Assembly: GCF_902806685.2 (NCBI RefSeq)
Contig: NC_048557.2
Location: forward strand, 2,906,654-2,970,653
DNA: 64,000 nt
Source of the DNA: Maniola hyperantus
Lineage: Eukaryota; Arthropoda; Insecta; Lepidoptera; Nymphalidae
Direction of reading: 5' to 3'
In this document: one piece after another, positions 52,795 through 63,441 of the stretch
How the letters are laid out: each line of letters opens with the position of its first letter
How positions within the stretch are numbered: the first letter of the stretch is position 1
Position numbers and translations under genes: made by a program
Notes under the pieces: model-generated
The model's database searches: none
What the model saw: only the letters and a program-made list of their open reading frames with translations
What the model was told of the DNA's origin: nothing

Positions 52795-53244
52795 TAGGGC
52801 TCCGTACCTCAAAAGGAAAAACGGAACCCTTATAGGATCACTTTGTTGTCTGTCTGTCCGTCTGTCAAGAAACCTACAGGGTAGGTACTTCCCGTTGACC
52901 TAGAATCATGAAATTTGGCAGGTAGGTAGATCTTATAGCTGACATTTGGGGAAAAATCTGAAACCGTGAATTTAGGCTTTCATCACACAAAAAAAATTAA
53001 ATTGTGGTCATGAACTAATAATTAGTATTTTCAAATTTCTAAGTAAGACAACTATATCAAGTAGGGTATCATATGAAAGGTCTTCACCTGTGCATTCTAA
53101 AACAGATTTTTATTTATTTTTATGTATAAAAATAAATAATTATTTTGAATTATCCTGCAAAATGTCGAAAAAATACGACTGTAGTACGGAACCCTCATTG
53201 CGCGAGCCTGACTCGTTCGTGTGCAAGTCCGACTCGCACTTAAT
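52795..53244 (-). repeat. GGTTCCGT interspersed repeat, full-length
   Basis: 'ttagggctccgtacctcaaa' to 'gtccgactcgcactt', with a GTCT run near 52848 and all family landmarks in order. Confidence 0.8.
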
Positions 53245-53514
53245 TGATTTTTCTTTTTACATTATTTAGATAAAACTTGAGACTGGCGGCAAGTCACATT
53301 TTAATTGCAGTTAAACCCGCTTTCGCCGTTCATTTACAAAGTTAACGAACGCTCTATAGGAATTTGTTACAAGAATCCTAATAAATGTTAGGTATTAAAC
53401 GTGAAATTAATTACGTGATGTTTCCAAGAATAAGGGGACTTACAAACATTTGTCTCAACCCTTATTCACGGGTAATTTAGTAAGCGAATTTATTTATATT
53501 GACGTTTAAGATAA

Positions 53515-53695
53515 TCCATACTTCCATACTAATATTATAAATGCGAAAGTGTGTCTGTCTGTCTGCTAGCTTTTCACTGAGGAACACATCCTGGGGAAGG
53601 AGATAGGCTCCTTTTTATCCTGAAAAATCAAAGAGTATCCACGGGATTTTTTAAAAACTTAAATCCACGCGGACGAAGTTGCGGGCATCATCTAG
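53515..53695 (+). mobile_element. Helitron-like family 2, complete (short) copy
   Basis: A|TCCATACTTCCATACTAATA to 'ccacgcggacgaagttgcgg' and CTAG|T; an internal deletion makes it 181 bp. Confidence 0.85.
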
Positions 53696-53817
53696 TTAAT
53701 AATGATTATGTCCTCCCGACCGAATTTCGGGCATGGCGATTAATCTCCATATTAGCCAACTACGCGGGAGATAATATAGTGCAAAAACAGGTGCATTCGC
53801 TATTCCCTCACTCTTAT

Positions 53818-53914
53818 AGCCCGATCAAAATCGGCCATGAAAAGCTAGCAGACAGACAGATAAACAGACAAACACACTTTCACATTTATAATAATATTAG
53901 TATGGAAGTATGGA
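53818..53914 (-). mobile_element. Helitron-like family 2, 5' part
   Basis: On the minus strand A|TCCATACTTCCATACTAATA followed by the GTCT region; the 3' end is missing. The next 5' TC end is inverted to that at 53515. Confidence 0.75.
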
Positions 53915-55139
53915 TTAATTAATCATATTATTATGTGATACAACATAGTCCGAGAGCCTTATTTTTAATCGACGCAAAGACGTAGCGGCACAGAACATTA
54001 ATACATAAATTCGCGGCGGCAGATGGCTGTTTTTTCGCCCCAAACTAATTATTTCCCGTCTGCCATTTGTGCCTCGTCGTCACGCGCTTATTATTTCGTT
54101 GGTAAACGGATATTCGTGTGCGGCAGCCCTTACTTAACTAAGTTATTAAATAAGTAAATACCTATTTCACGGGTATGTTATTTTGGGCGTACTATAATAA
54201 CTGTATTGTCGGAAATAAATTAAGTTATCTACTTACTTACATAATCAAGTAAATGAATGAAATTGTAAATAATAACACAATAACAAAAAAATAAATAACA
54301 CTAAACTAAAAGTAAACTACTCGTATTCATTTAGTTCACAAAATTAAACTTAATTGACGCGATTTAAATGTGTCCTCATAATTAGATATTATTAAAATTT
54401 AAATATTTTCGCTACAGAAAATACAAAATAAGTAATATTTTTTTCTACTTTTTTTTTATATAAAAAAATTTCAATTTATCTGTACTTACTTTTGTTTTTT
54501 AAACCTTCATAATTATTATTTCCTTACTTTTTACGACATTCAAATGCGAAAATTCAATCTTCAACAACTTGGTTAATTTATGAGATGCAGGTACGTTAGG
54601 TACCAGGCTATTCTAAGGTACCAGGTGGTACCTACATCTCAATTAGTAACATTGTGCCTAGGTACAGTATTAATTTTATAATTATTAATAACATATTATC
54701 GATATCGAAAAACAATCATGTAGGTGGTCTGTGATTGATATATTCCTACTTATACTTAAATATTTGAAATAAGTCATCGATTTCCTAGAAGAATAACATC
54801 GATAGACATAATATTATATTTATAATTCATGCTAAACATAATATTATTATAATTCAATCATTTAATTATCAATCACATCATGACCATGTCCATTTGTGAC
54901 CAAATGTGTCAAGTTCATTATCATGACTTGCCAAATAAGGTCAGGTTGGATTCCAATGCCATATAAAGTCATACCTACCTACCCACTACTAATAGAGACG
55001 CTCTAGGTTATATTGCCACTCCTTAATATCTGCTAATGGCTAATGCTTCTAGTGCCTATCATATTTTTTTTAAAGAATATTAGCCATGTGTTAAATGTCT
55101 AATATTCCCCTTTCCTCTCCAATTAAGCGTGAGGCTTGT
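53915..55139. other. 1.2 kb without a recognised gene
   Basis: Very AT-rich. A small palindromic cluster 'ggtaccaggc...aggtaccaggtggtacct' lies at 54599-54633. Nothing coding seen. Confidence 0.5.
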
Positions 55140-55240
55140 GCTAGGAGTAGGTACGACAATAGTGCAACGGGCGGGGTTTGAATCGTCGACCTTTCGGTTT
55201 TCGGTCCACTCCTTTACCGGTTGAGCTATTGAGGATCATA
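55140..55240 (-). mobile_element. tRNA-like SINE head, third type
   Basis: The minus strand reads 'caatagctcaaccggtaaag' (A-box-like) and 'acgattcaaaccccg' (B-box-like). It is not a functional tRNA by eye and differs from SINE families 1 and 2. Confidence 0.45.
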
Positions 55241-55260
55241 AAATTCAGCATATATCACTA

Positions 55261-55479
55261 TCCATATTATAAATGCGAAAATATGTTTGTTTGTTGGTTT
55301 GTCCTTCAATCAAGTCGCAACGGAGCAACGGAGCAACGGATCGACGTGATTTTTCGCATGGGTATAGTTAAAGACCTGGAGAGTGACATAGGTTACTTTT
55401 TATCCCGGAAAATCAAAGAGTTCCCACGGGATTTTTACAAATCTAAATCCACGCGGAAGAAATCGCGGGCATCAGCTAG
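55261..55479 (+). mobile_element. Helitron-like family 2, complete copy
   Basis: A|TCCATATTATAAATGCG at the 5' end; 'atccacgcggaagaaatcgc' and CTAG|T at the 3' end; 219 bp, the same length as the copy at 10315. Confidence 0.88.
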
Positions 55480-55497
55480 TTCCTCATACATACTTAA

Positions 55498-55680
55498 CCA
55501 TCATCATCAACCCTTCGGTGGTCCATTACTGAGCACGGGTCTCTTCTTAAAATGATTTAGGGTTTATGCCATAAACCACCACGCTGGCCAGTATGGATTG
55601 GCAGACTTCGCATACTTTTGCGAACATTATGGAGAACTCTTAGTCAGGTTCCCTCAGGCAAGTGATACTTACATCGACCT
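55498..55680 (-). mobile_element. SINE family 1, tail half
   Basis: (ATC)n, 'aacccttcggtggtccatta', 'ccaccacgctggccag', 'acattatggagaactctta', then truncated. Confidence 0.7.
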
Positions 55681-55910
55681 TTAGAAGGAGATAGTAGATT
55701 TGTAGAGCACTGTCTCTGTCGTTGAGACCGAAAAAACTCTAAAAAAGCTTTACAAAGCCGAAATGTCGGCTAAATGAGCTATCGCCGCTTTTTCGTAATA
55801 AGTACTATAGAATAGAAAATTCTAGTAGGACGACAAATTATCGAATGGATGAAATATAGACAATTAGTTATTGAGAAAATCACGAATATATACCTACATA
55901 GGTACACCTA

Positions 55911-56075
55911 GTACGCGACAGGCCGAGATGGCAATCAGGGCGGGGACGCGCCGCGCACCCGCACAGCCCCCGCGCTAACCCGGTGCGGGATACGGTGCGG
56001 TAGCGCGGGTGAAGTACGGGTGTGCAAGGCGACCCCCACATCATACCACGATTGCCATCTCGCCCTGTCTCGTAC
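55911..56075. mobile_element. GC-rich TIR element, copy 2
   Basis: The left end gtacgcgacaggccgagatg pairs with the inverted right end catctcgccctgtctcgtac. A TA lies on each side (possible TA duplication). The core is strongly GC-rich (cgcgccgcgcacccgcac). Confidence 0.8.
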
Positions 56076-56119
56076 TATATATACATACATACGGATCAAA
56101 CTCCCTTTTTTTGAAGTTG

Positions 56120-56407
56120 TGTAGAGGTGCAACCTCTACCGTTACTTGGCTGGCAGCTATTAGGAAAACTTCACAGCTGCCACACAACAATATTCAAATT
56201 TGGAACGCAGTGGGGAATCCTCCTGGTCACGCACGTTACAAGATTCCACATTCCCTATCATCCGCTCGGCACGTCAACATCTTCTACCATTGTATTATAT
56301 AAAGCTCGCGAGCCCGTCTGTATTGTACATAACATATCAATTGTAAAGTGTAAAATAAACATCACTATATGTAGCTGGTTCTTCATTGCACCAACCCTTC
56401 AGCTACA
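56120..56407 (+). mobile_element. Solo LTR
   Basis: The 288-bp segment starts TGTAG and ends CTACA, with a 4-bp target duplication GTTG at 56116-56119 and 56408-56411. It carries a TATA-like tatataaag (56297) and AATAAA (56354) in the expected order. No internal retroelement sequence is present, so it likely arose by LTR-LTR recombination. It is unlike the BEL/Pao LTR at 30708. The clade is unknown. Confidence 0.75.
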
Positions 56408-56411
56408 GTTG

Positions 56412-56637
56412 CTAAAAATATGAAGTTGTTTAAAAATACTTACTTACAGACTAAAGAGAGAACGTCTTTTATTTGAAGTCCGTTAAAAAAGACGTCACGC
56501 GTGTGGCACTTAAAATGCCAATCCCCAAGGTCCGTTAATAGGGTCAACCGAGCGAAAGTGTAGATCGAGGTCGCAAGAAAGCGAAAACTGTCACAAGGTC
56601 GCGGCAAGCTGTTGCGCGGAATCGAATCGGTTACCTC
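56412..56637. other. No gene recognised
   Basis: No repeat family assigned; a minus-strand frame here is short and unrecognised. Confidence 0.4.
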
Positions 56638-56648
56638 TTCCGTACTCA

Positions 56649-57151
56649 TCATCATGATCATGATCAACCCATCGCCGGCTCACTACAGAGCAGAGCTGCG
56701 CGATTGCGGGAGATTGACAGCTACAATGTCACGATCGCAATCACCTCTGATTGGTTGACGCTCGCTCACTATTGGCTACAATGCATTGTTGCAACAAGAA
56801 TCGCACAAATTCAGCCAATCAAAACAATTGCGATTGTAATAATGATTGATGCAGCTTTTAGACAATCGCCCTACGGGTCTCCTCTCAGAGTGAGAAGGGT
56901 TTTGGCCATAGTCTACCACGCTGACCATGTGCGGATTGGCAGACTTCACACACCTTTGAGATCATTATGGAGAACTCTCAGGCATGCAGGTTTCCTCACA
57001 ATTTTTTTTTTCTTCACCGTTAAAGCAAATGATATTTTAATTACTTAAAAACGCACATAACTCCGAAAAGTTAGAGGTGCGTGCCCGGGGTCGAACCCCC
57101 GACCTCCGATTGGAAGGCGGACGTCCTAACCACTAGGCTACCACAGCTTTT
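56649..57151 (-). mobile_element. SINE family 1 with 11-bp target duplication, carrying an insert
   Basis: Flanked by TTCCGTACTCA at 56638-56648 and 57152-57162. Tail 'atcatgatcatgatcaaccc' at the left; tRNA head (gggtcgaacccccgacc; cactaggctaccac) at the right. Interrupted at 56693-56873. Confidence 0.9.
56693..56873. mobile_element. Palindromic MITE candidate within the SINE
   Basis: The SINE text '...gagca|cgggtctcc' is split by about 181 bp that is partly self-complementary (gcgattg near each end, centre gcattgttgcaac). No clear duplication. Confidence 0.5.
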
Positions 57152-57227
57152 TTCCGTACTCACGATAACAATATTAATTAGAGGTGAACATCAATGCTAC
57201 TTTTAAATAATTGTTACGAAAATATTA

Positions 57228-57425
57228 TTTTAAGGTGCTGGAATGGCGACCTCGCAGCGGAACACGCAGCGTTGGATGACCCCCCACTAGGTGGACGGAC
57301 GACATCAGACGAGTCGCAGGGAGCCGCTGGATTCAGGCGGCGGCGGCACAAGACCGTGGCGTGTGGAAGTCGCTACAAGATACCTATGTCCAACAGTGGA
57401 CGTCTATCGGTTGATGATGAGGATG
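57228..57425 (+). mobile_element. RTE LINE 3' end
   Basis: 'ggtgctggaatggcgacctc' through 'gtggacggacgacatcagac' to 'gtctatcggttgatgatgag'. Confidence 0.88.
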
Positions 57426-57430
57426 ATTAT

Positions 57431-57970
57431 TATTATTATTTTCCTTCACAGCCGAGGTAAAGTTTTTAGACCACATTTATAGGTATTAATATAATACTAA
57501 CTCCATAGGGATGGTTAGGTTATTATATACAGTATATAGTAAAAGTTACTATAACGTAAGTAAGCCGATTTTCAATCGCCCTGTAATGTTTAGGTATCTA
57601 AGGAATATTGACAAGACAGTTTTTGTATCGGAAATCTGTCGAAACGTCATGTTGATCCCTTATATTTAACGATGGAAAAATCAGCCCTTAAAAGACAAGA
57701 AAAATATTGAATTTAAATTTAATTCAGGTTTACAAAATGAAAAGCAGGATAGCTGTTAGCTTTCGAAACTTTTCTAAGGATTCTTCCATAAAATCTTATA
57801 CACTTTTTATTTTATAACTGAAACTTACCCGAAGGTTAGTGTTTATGGGTAAACTTTTAACATCACGACCTCATAACGCGTTCTCAACCCTCTAACTACC
57901 GCATATGATCACATAAAAGCAGATGGTACTATAAGCCCCGGCGTAGGGTTTGGGCTAAATCGAGAATCGT
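57431..57970. other. No gene recognised
   Basis: AT-rich, with nothing assigned. Confidence 0.5.
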
Positions 57971-58352
57971 GAGTAGTTTTTGAATATTACATACTTGCAA
58001 TATTTTTTCTGAGAATATTTTAGGTTTTGAATATTTTATACTTGCAATATTATTTCTGAGAATATTTTAGGTTTTGAATATTACATACTTACAATATTTT
58101 TTCTGAGAATATTTTAGGTTTTGAATATTACATACTTGCAATATTATTTCTGAGAATATTTTAGGTTTTAAATATTACATACTTGCAATATTATTTCTGT
58201 TTTTTTTAGTTTTGAATATTACATACCTACTTGCAATATTATTTCTGAGAATATTTTAGGTTTTGAATATTACATACCTGCCATATTATTTCTGAGAATA
58301 TTTTAGTTTTTGAATATTCCATACTTGCAATATTATTTCTGAGAATATTTTA
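57971..58352 (+). repeat. 47-bp minisatellite, about 8 units
   Basis: The unit contains 'gaatattacatacttgcaat' and 'atttctgagaatatttta'. Units differ by a few substitutions; one has 'gttttttttag' in place of the gagaatatt part. Confidence 0.92.
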
Positions 58353-58394
58353 AAGATCCCAAATTTTTGACCAAGCGAAATGAGGTCTCCAAGA

Positions 58395-58690
58395 CTCATC
58401 ATCATCAACGACACTGCTGAACATAGGTCTCTTGTAGGGCTCCCTGCGACCCGTTTGATGTAATTTTATCCAACTAGTGGGGAGTCTTCCAATGCAACGC
58501 TGCGCTTCCCGGTACGAGTTCGCTACTCCAGCACCATGGGACCCCAACGTTTATTAGTTTTTCGAATTATGTGCTCTGCAGTCTGCCAATTGCCCACTTC
58601 GCTTCGACCTGCTGAGCTACGAGTACGTCGATTACTTACCTCCTGCACCTACGGGTCTTCTCATTTTTGCCTGGTCTCAGAATCTACGGT
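58395..58690 (-). mobile_element. RTE LINE 3' end, diverged
   Basis: 'acataggtctcttgtagggc', 'ttccggtacgagttcgc'-like wording and 'ctgctgagctacgagtacg' follow the family order, with many changes. Confidence 0.75.
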
Positions 58691-59315
58691 GGGTGAATTG
58701 CACTTGTCCGTCCATCAATCCGTCTATCAGAGCCTTATACGTATAAAAGGATAAACTGACTGACTGACAAATTAACGTACTATATTATTCGGAGTATTAC
58801 GTACAGTATTACAGTACATGTTATATTATTCTGAATACTAATGTAGTCAGAGACAGCGAGGTAGGATTTAAATCAAAATCTAAATGACAAACAGGCGGGG
58901 CAAAGTAAACCAGAGGCTTGCTATGTAGTCTTAGCAACTGGATCCCTTGAAGTTAGAGAAGTTATATGTATTAATATTTCGCAAACCCTATTACTGTAGG
59001 GCTGGCAATAACGCGTAAACTTAGATAACCCGAATTTCTGTATATACGTATTTATATTTTTGAATTTTTTGGTAGTTTTTTTGGTAGAAAAAGCATTCTG
59101 GACTTGACTACATGATATTTTAAAAGTGCTTATGAAAGCATATAGTATATTTTCTAGCACAGACCGACTATCACTTATTATAAGGTACGTAAGTTTTATT
59201 TGATTCTGTACTTGATTGTTGAAGTAGGTAACTAAAAAAATAAATCTTGAAACAAACTTGAATAAATATAACTAACAACTTACTTATCATCAACTAAAAT
59301 GTGGGGAAGCTTTAA
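58691..59315. other. No gene; Helitron crumb
   Basis: 58738-58775 (ataaaaggataaactgactg) is a 5' bit of Helitron-like family 1. The rest is unassigned. Confidence 0.45.
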
Positions 59316-59584
59316 TCTTTATATATAAAAGGAAAAGGTGACTGACTGACTGACTGACTGACTGACTGACTGATCTATCAACGCACAGCTCAAACTACTG
59401 GACGGATCGCGTTGAAATTTGGCATGCAGATAGCTATTATCACGTAGGTATCCGCTAAGAAAGGATTTTTTAAAATGCAACCCCTAAAATTTTAAAACCC
59501 CTAAAATTTTAAACCCCTATTTTACCCCTTAAGGGGTTTAAAATTTGTGTAGTCCACGCGGACGAAGTCGCGGGCATAAGCTAG
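59316..59584 (+). mobile_element. Helitron-like family 1, complete copy
   Basis: A|TCTTTATATATAAAAGG, (GACT)n at about 59339-59372, an internal duplication of 'cccctaaaattttaaa', 'gtccacgcggacgaagtcgc', and CTAG|T at 59581-59584. Confidence 0.9.
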
Positions 59585-59639
59585 TTATTTTTACAATTCT
59601 ATTAAAGTGTTTTACCTCTAAACTTATAGAAATTCCGAA

Positions 59640-59720
59640 AATTTCAACCGTGGCTATAGACCGACTAATGTACTGCAAAGCCGCGATAGCCAGAGAGATG
59701 CAGGTTCAATCCCTGCCGTT
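59640..59720 (+). mobile_element. Possible degraded tRNA-like SINE head
   Basis: 'gatagccagagagatgcagg' followed by 'ttcaatccctgcc' resembles a B box. No clear A box or cloverleaf. Confidence 0.25.
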
Positions 59721-59791
59721 TCCGCAATTTTTGATACTTATGTAGTCAAAATTTAGTTTTAATTGTTCATGTAATACCGTGCTGCAATTAT

Positions 59792-60228
59792 AAAAACCGG
59801 CCAATTGCGAGTCTGGCTTGCGCAACGAAGGTTCCGTACTATAGTCTTATTTTTTCGACATTTTGCACGATAATTCGAAAACTATGATGCATAAAAATTA
59901 ATAAATACCTGTTTAAGAATGCACAGGTGAAGCCCTTTCATATGATACCCCACTTGATATAGCTTTCTTACTCCGAAAATTGAAAATACTAATTGTATTA
60001 GTTCATGAACACATTTTAATTTTTTTCTATGATGTAACCACAAATTCACGATTTTTGGATTTATTCCTTTATTTGTGCTATAAGACCTACTACCTACCTA
60101 CCAAATTTCATGATTCTAGGTCAACGGGAAGTACCCTATAGGTTTTCTTGACAGACACGACGGACAGACGAACAGACACAGACAACAAGGATTCTGTTTT
60201 TCCTGTTGAGGTACGGAACCCCAATAAT
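59792..60228 (+). repeat. GGTTCCGT interspersed repeat, full-length
   Basis: 'aaaaaccggccaattgcgag' to 'tgaggtacggaaccccaata'; all landmarks in order, with a GACA run near 60155. Confidence 0.8.
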
Positions 60229-60267
60229 TGACAGAGACTGAAAAAAAGCAAATCCTTTTATTATTTA

Positions 60268-60571
60268 CTAGCGACCCGCCCCGGCTTCGCATGGGTGCAA
60301 TGTAGATACTAATGTGGTGTCATTGAGGTGTATTTGCCTCGGAAACTCTCAAATGAGAGGATTTTTTCCGACCTAATTCACATTATTTCAATTTCTCTAG
60401 AGATCTTTGATTTTTTGAGAATTAAACTATAGCTATAAACCTTCTTCTTGAATCACTCTATCTATTGGTGAAAACCGCATTAAAATCCGTTGCGTATTTT
60501 AAAAGATCTACGCGTTCATACATACATACATACAGACGCGGGAAGCGACTTTATTTTATACTATGTAGAGA
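60268..60571 (-). mobile_element. Helitron-like family 3 ('ccccggcttcgc')
   Basis: On the minus strand A|TCTCTACATAGTATAAAATA begins it and GGGGCGGGTCGCTAG|T ends it: 5' TC, 3' CTAG, A/T target, as in families 1 and 2, but with unrelated sequence between. A (CATA)n run lies near 60520. A 3' remnant is at 63111-63178. Confidence 0.65.
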
Positions 60572-61299
60572 TTACTTCAAGGTTTTTCTACAGAAATCGG
60601 AGTCACTGCAGCCTTTTTAGCTAGCGGCATTAATAAATAACAATATATTTATCTAACGTGAAAGAGCGTAGGGTTTTATACGCCCTAAGGGCATTGAGCC
60701 AATTTGTTTGTTTAGGTGGCTACTGCGATTATTATTGTAACCCGATGTTTCCTTCCTTACCCTAATCCTTTCCGTGCTTTAAAACGGTCAGGGTAAACAT
60801 TTTCCGGCGAACAACTTTATTATACCTTTAGGGGTCTATTAGACGATAGGTTCTGCATCAGTCAACACCGTTTATGAATGATGAATGACTGATGAAGCAG
60901 AGAATTATTTAATATCTACATAGGTTTTGTAAACGTCAGTCGTCATGGTAGGTTACGCTTCAGTTACAGCAGTGACTGGCAAAAGTAAAACTGATTAGCA
61001 AACAAAACCTACCATCTAATACAAAACTCTCAAACTTAAGACAAGGTTGCGGTTCAAATATCTAAGTACTTCACTTTTCCACCATCAGATGTCAGAACCA
61101 TCTATTGTCGTTCAAATCACACGTGTTTGTATAAGAGGAAGTAGCCGAAAAATCTGTTACCAATATCGACGGAATGACAACACACGAACAAGTCAACATG
61201 GTAAAAAGCTTTTACTATGTAATTTATAATTTAATTGTAATTTATTATTAATTTGACTTAATTGATTGTATTTTTTAGGCTATAATAGTTTTCTCCCTA
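60572..61299. other. No gene recognised
   Basis: A 60-codon frame at 61047-61229 lacks any recognisable motif. No repeat assigned. Confidence 0.45.
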
Positions 61300-61430
61300 G
61301 CGTTAAGGTTGTCGGAAGAGATCGCTATTTACCGATAAGACCGCCTTTTTGTACCTACTTTTTAGGATTTGTTTTTTGAAAAAACCGGTCATTTGTATTT
61401 TGTGGTGCAATAAAGAATATACATACATAC
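61300..61430 (+). mobile_element. LINE 3' UTR-like segment with AATAAA
   Basis: 'gtcggaagagatcgctattt accgataagaccgcc' then 'tggtgcaataaagaatatac' and (CATA)n: an arrangement common at lepidopteran LINE 3' ends. No coding part is present. Confidence 0.45.
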
Positions 61431-61809
61431 ATACATATGATACGGTTGGTTTGTCCGTGTCGTACAAAAGTCCCATAAATATTAAGATGATAAAAAAAGC
61501 TTTAATTATACCTAAATAGAGACATTAGGCAGCCCTAGTCAAAGAGTCAAATTTATTAACACGGCCCCGTTTAATATTGAATACAAAGTCATAAACATAA
61601 TCACCGAAACTTCCACTATGAATAACTAACTGATCCTTACTTTAAGCCTTGATATACGACCTTACACAGCGGATTATGCGCTAAAGGTCGTAGGTTCGGA
61701 CCCCCTGTTGTGTGAGGTCGTGATATTGGCACAAGTTTTACGTTTAAGGGAGGAATTACGATTTAAGTTTTGCAGTAGAGTCTCTAAGATATTATTGAAA
61801 TGCGTGGGT
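61431..61809. other. No gene recognised
   Basis: A short 'ggtcgtaggttcggacccc' (about 61686) is B-box-like but has no tRNA context. Confidence 0.45.
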
Positions 61810-62020
61810 ATACAGGGTGTAACCACTGATGATAGTACTGATGATTATTGATACAAAAAAAAACCCGAAAAAAATATGAAAAATCCTATAACTTTGTAAA
61901 AGTTTACGATATGTTGCAAATAAAACACCTGACTGACACTAGAGGTCAACGAACGTTGCGCAAGTAGGCCACTTGGAGTCAATGCTGCGTCGTAGACGGG
62001 GCATTGACACACAAACACTA
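61810..62020. mobile_element. TIR MITE 'ATACAGGGTGTAACC', partial inverted copy
   Basis: Matches the reverse complement of 52290-52530 (tttacgatatgttgcaaata; ggtcaacgaacgtt; ggggcattgac) with a small deletion after the end. The other end is lost. Confidence 0.75.
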
Positions 62021-62348
62021 TGTTTCGAAATAAACAGGGTTTAATTTTAACGATTCACCAAACTCCGCCATTTTAGTAATTACCCATGTTAGTACTTAGT
62101 ACCGCCATCAATTTGATTTAGTTCATCTATCAACTGAGACGTAAGAGTTAATACCTGTTCCCTTAGTACAAGTTTATAAATCTCGACTACGTTCATAGAT
62201 TTCGAGTATCGAATTACTTTTATTGTAATTTTAAAATAAAATGTTTGTTTTAAGGAGTTCGTCTATAAATGTACAACTAGCGGTCCAAACGGAAACTGAA
62301 TGGTATAATGAATAGTATCTAATGAATTTATAACTTCAACTGGACAGA

Positions 62349-62513
62349 TCATCGCACTACCTCGCAAGCTCCTATGATTACCCAACAACCCGTGGTGGCG
62401 GTTGTGGCGGTCCAAATAGCGACGATAAGGATGACTCTGATACTACCGGAGATATTACTGGATCTGACAATAACGCCACGCTCGCGGATATCGTATCACC
62501 TAGAGGACTATGA
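62349..62513 (+). CDS. Weak candidate: open stretch, possible terminal exon
   Basis: A 54-codon frame opens after 'caactggacag', acceptor-like, with a Gly-rich patch (TRGGGCGGPN) followed by an Asp-rich one (NSDDKDDSDTTGD) to TGA. Another frame is open as well. It is followed by a LINE-tail-like repeat, so it may instead be the end of a retroelement ORF. Confidence 0.18.
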   Translation, partial: SSHYLASSYDYPTTRGGGCGGPNSDDKDDSDTTGDITGSDNNATLADIVSPRGL

Positions 62514-62544
62514 GGTCTTAAGGCGTGATAGGTTTTAAAATCTT

Positions 62545-62665
62545 TGAAAAGAATAACCGCCGAGTTTCTTGCTGGTTATTCACAGTAAGAAAGGCATACC
62601 GAACCAGTAGTAAATGCATTTGACAATTCAAAACTTGTAAAAGTTTATTTGTATAAAAACACTTC
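62545..62665 (+). mobile_element. LINE 3'-end-like repeat ('gaataaccgccgag')
   Basis: Second copy of the segment at 2978-3100. Confidence 0.55.
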
Positions 62666-63110
62666 TACTCTATTCTTAACTTATAACATATGCTGAAGCA
62701 CAACAATGGGAAAGGTAACTTCCCTGCTCGTAACAGCCCGGGTAGGGGAGCAATGAACAATACTTGGAGATTCGTAGTCCGTACCTACTGACATCACGTC
62801 ATTATAGACACTCGACGTCAATCTATAACTTTCGATACTCGAAATCTATAAACGTTACTGAAGTAGGTATGTAAACTTGTACTAAGGGTACTGTAGATAT
62901 AAATTCTACCTGTCTCGCGACACACGCACCGTTTCTTGGGACATTCGTCTTAAAGTTTGTAATTGCTTTATTTACAGAGAATTACGTTTACATAAACAAC
63001 ACAAATACTTGCCTTGTTTATTTCATTAAAACTTAACAAGTGCCTTTGTTTATAGTGTTTTAACATTAAAGAGTAACAGTATGCTCTGAGGTATGATTTA
63101 TTGATAGCTA
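62666..63110. other. No gene recognised
   Basis: AT-rich, unassigned. Confidence 0.45.
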
Positions 63111-63178
63111 GCGACCAACCCCGGCTTCGCACAGGTAGCTTATTACAATTTTTGTAAGGATCTTTCTGCTAAACATTC
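63111..63178 (-). mobile_element. Helitron-like family 3, 3' remnant
   Basis: 'ctagcgaccaaccccggcttcgcacagg' equivalent to the 60268 end, then lost. Confidence 0.5.
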
Positions 63179-63209
63179 ACTGTGCAAAGTTTTTGCAATT
63201 GTGCATTGT

Positions 63210-63441
63210 AAGGTCTACATCTCCTGAGGATGCTCCGGTGTCGGGGCGAAACGTGCGTCGAGTGTGTTTGGGATTTGTGTGGTGCTGCGTGGTGGTGGTG
63301 CGTATTGCTTGCCTGGTGGCTGCTTCTTCCTGCATGTTTAGCAGTGACAGGGCGGGCGGTGCATTTCGCATGCTGCATGTTGCACCATACAGATTCGACC
63401 TGTTTCAGCGGATTACAGCAAATTAAGCTTTTGGTTCATTG
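63210..63441 (+). repeat. 232-bp Penelope-like repeat, copy 2
   Basis: Same length and about 98% identical to 13408-13639. The short Cys/Trp-rich frames it produces on both strands are not taken as genes. Confidence 0.75.
63216..63266 (+). ncRNA. Hammerhead ribozyme motif, copy 2
   Basis: CTGAGGA at 63224-63230, stem II gctcc/ggggc, GAAA at 63248-63251, three-pair stem III, GUC at 63257-63259. Stem I is better than in copy 1: ctc/gag next to the core, a one-base bulge, then four more pairs (taca/tgtg). The extra U between CUGANGA and stem II is present here too. Confidence 0.65.

Noticed and set aside
57971..58352. CRISPR-like repeats
   Set aside because: Units are contiguous 47-bp minisatellite copies without unique spacers.
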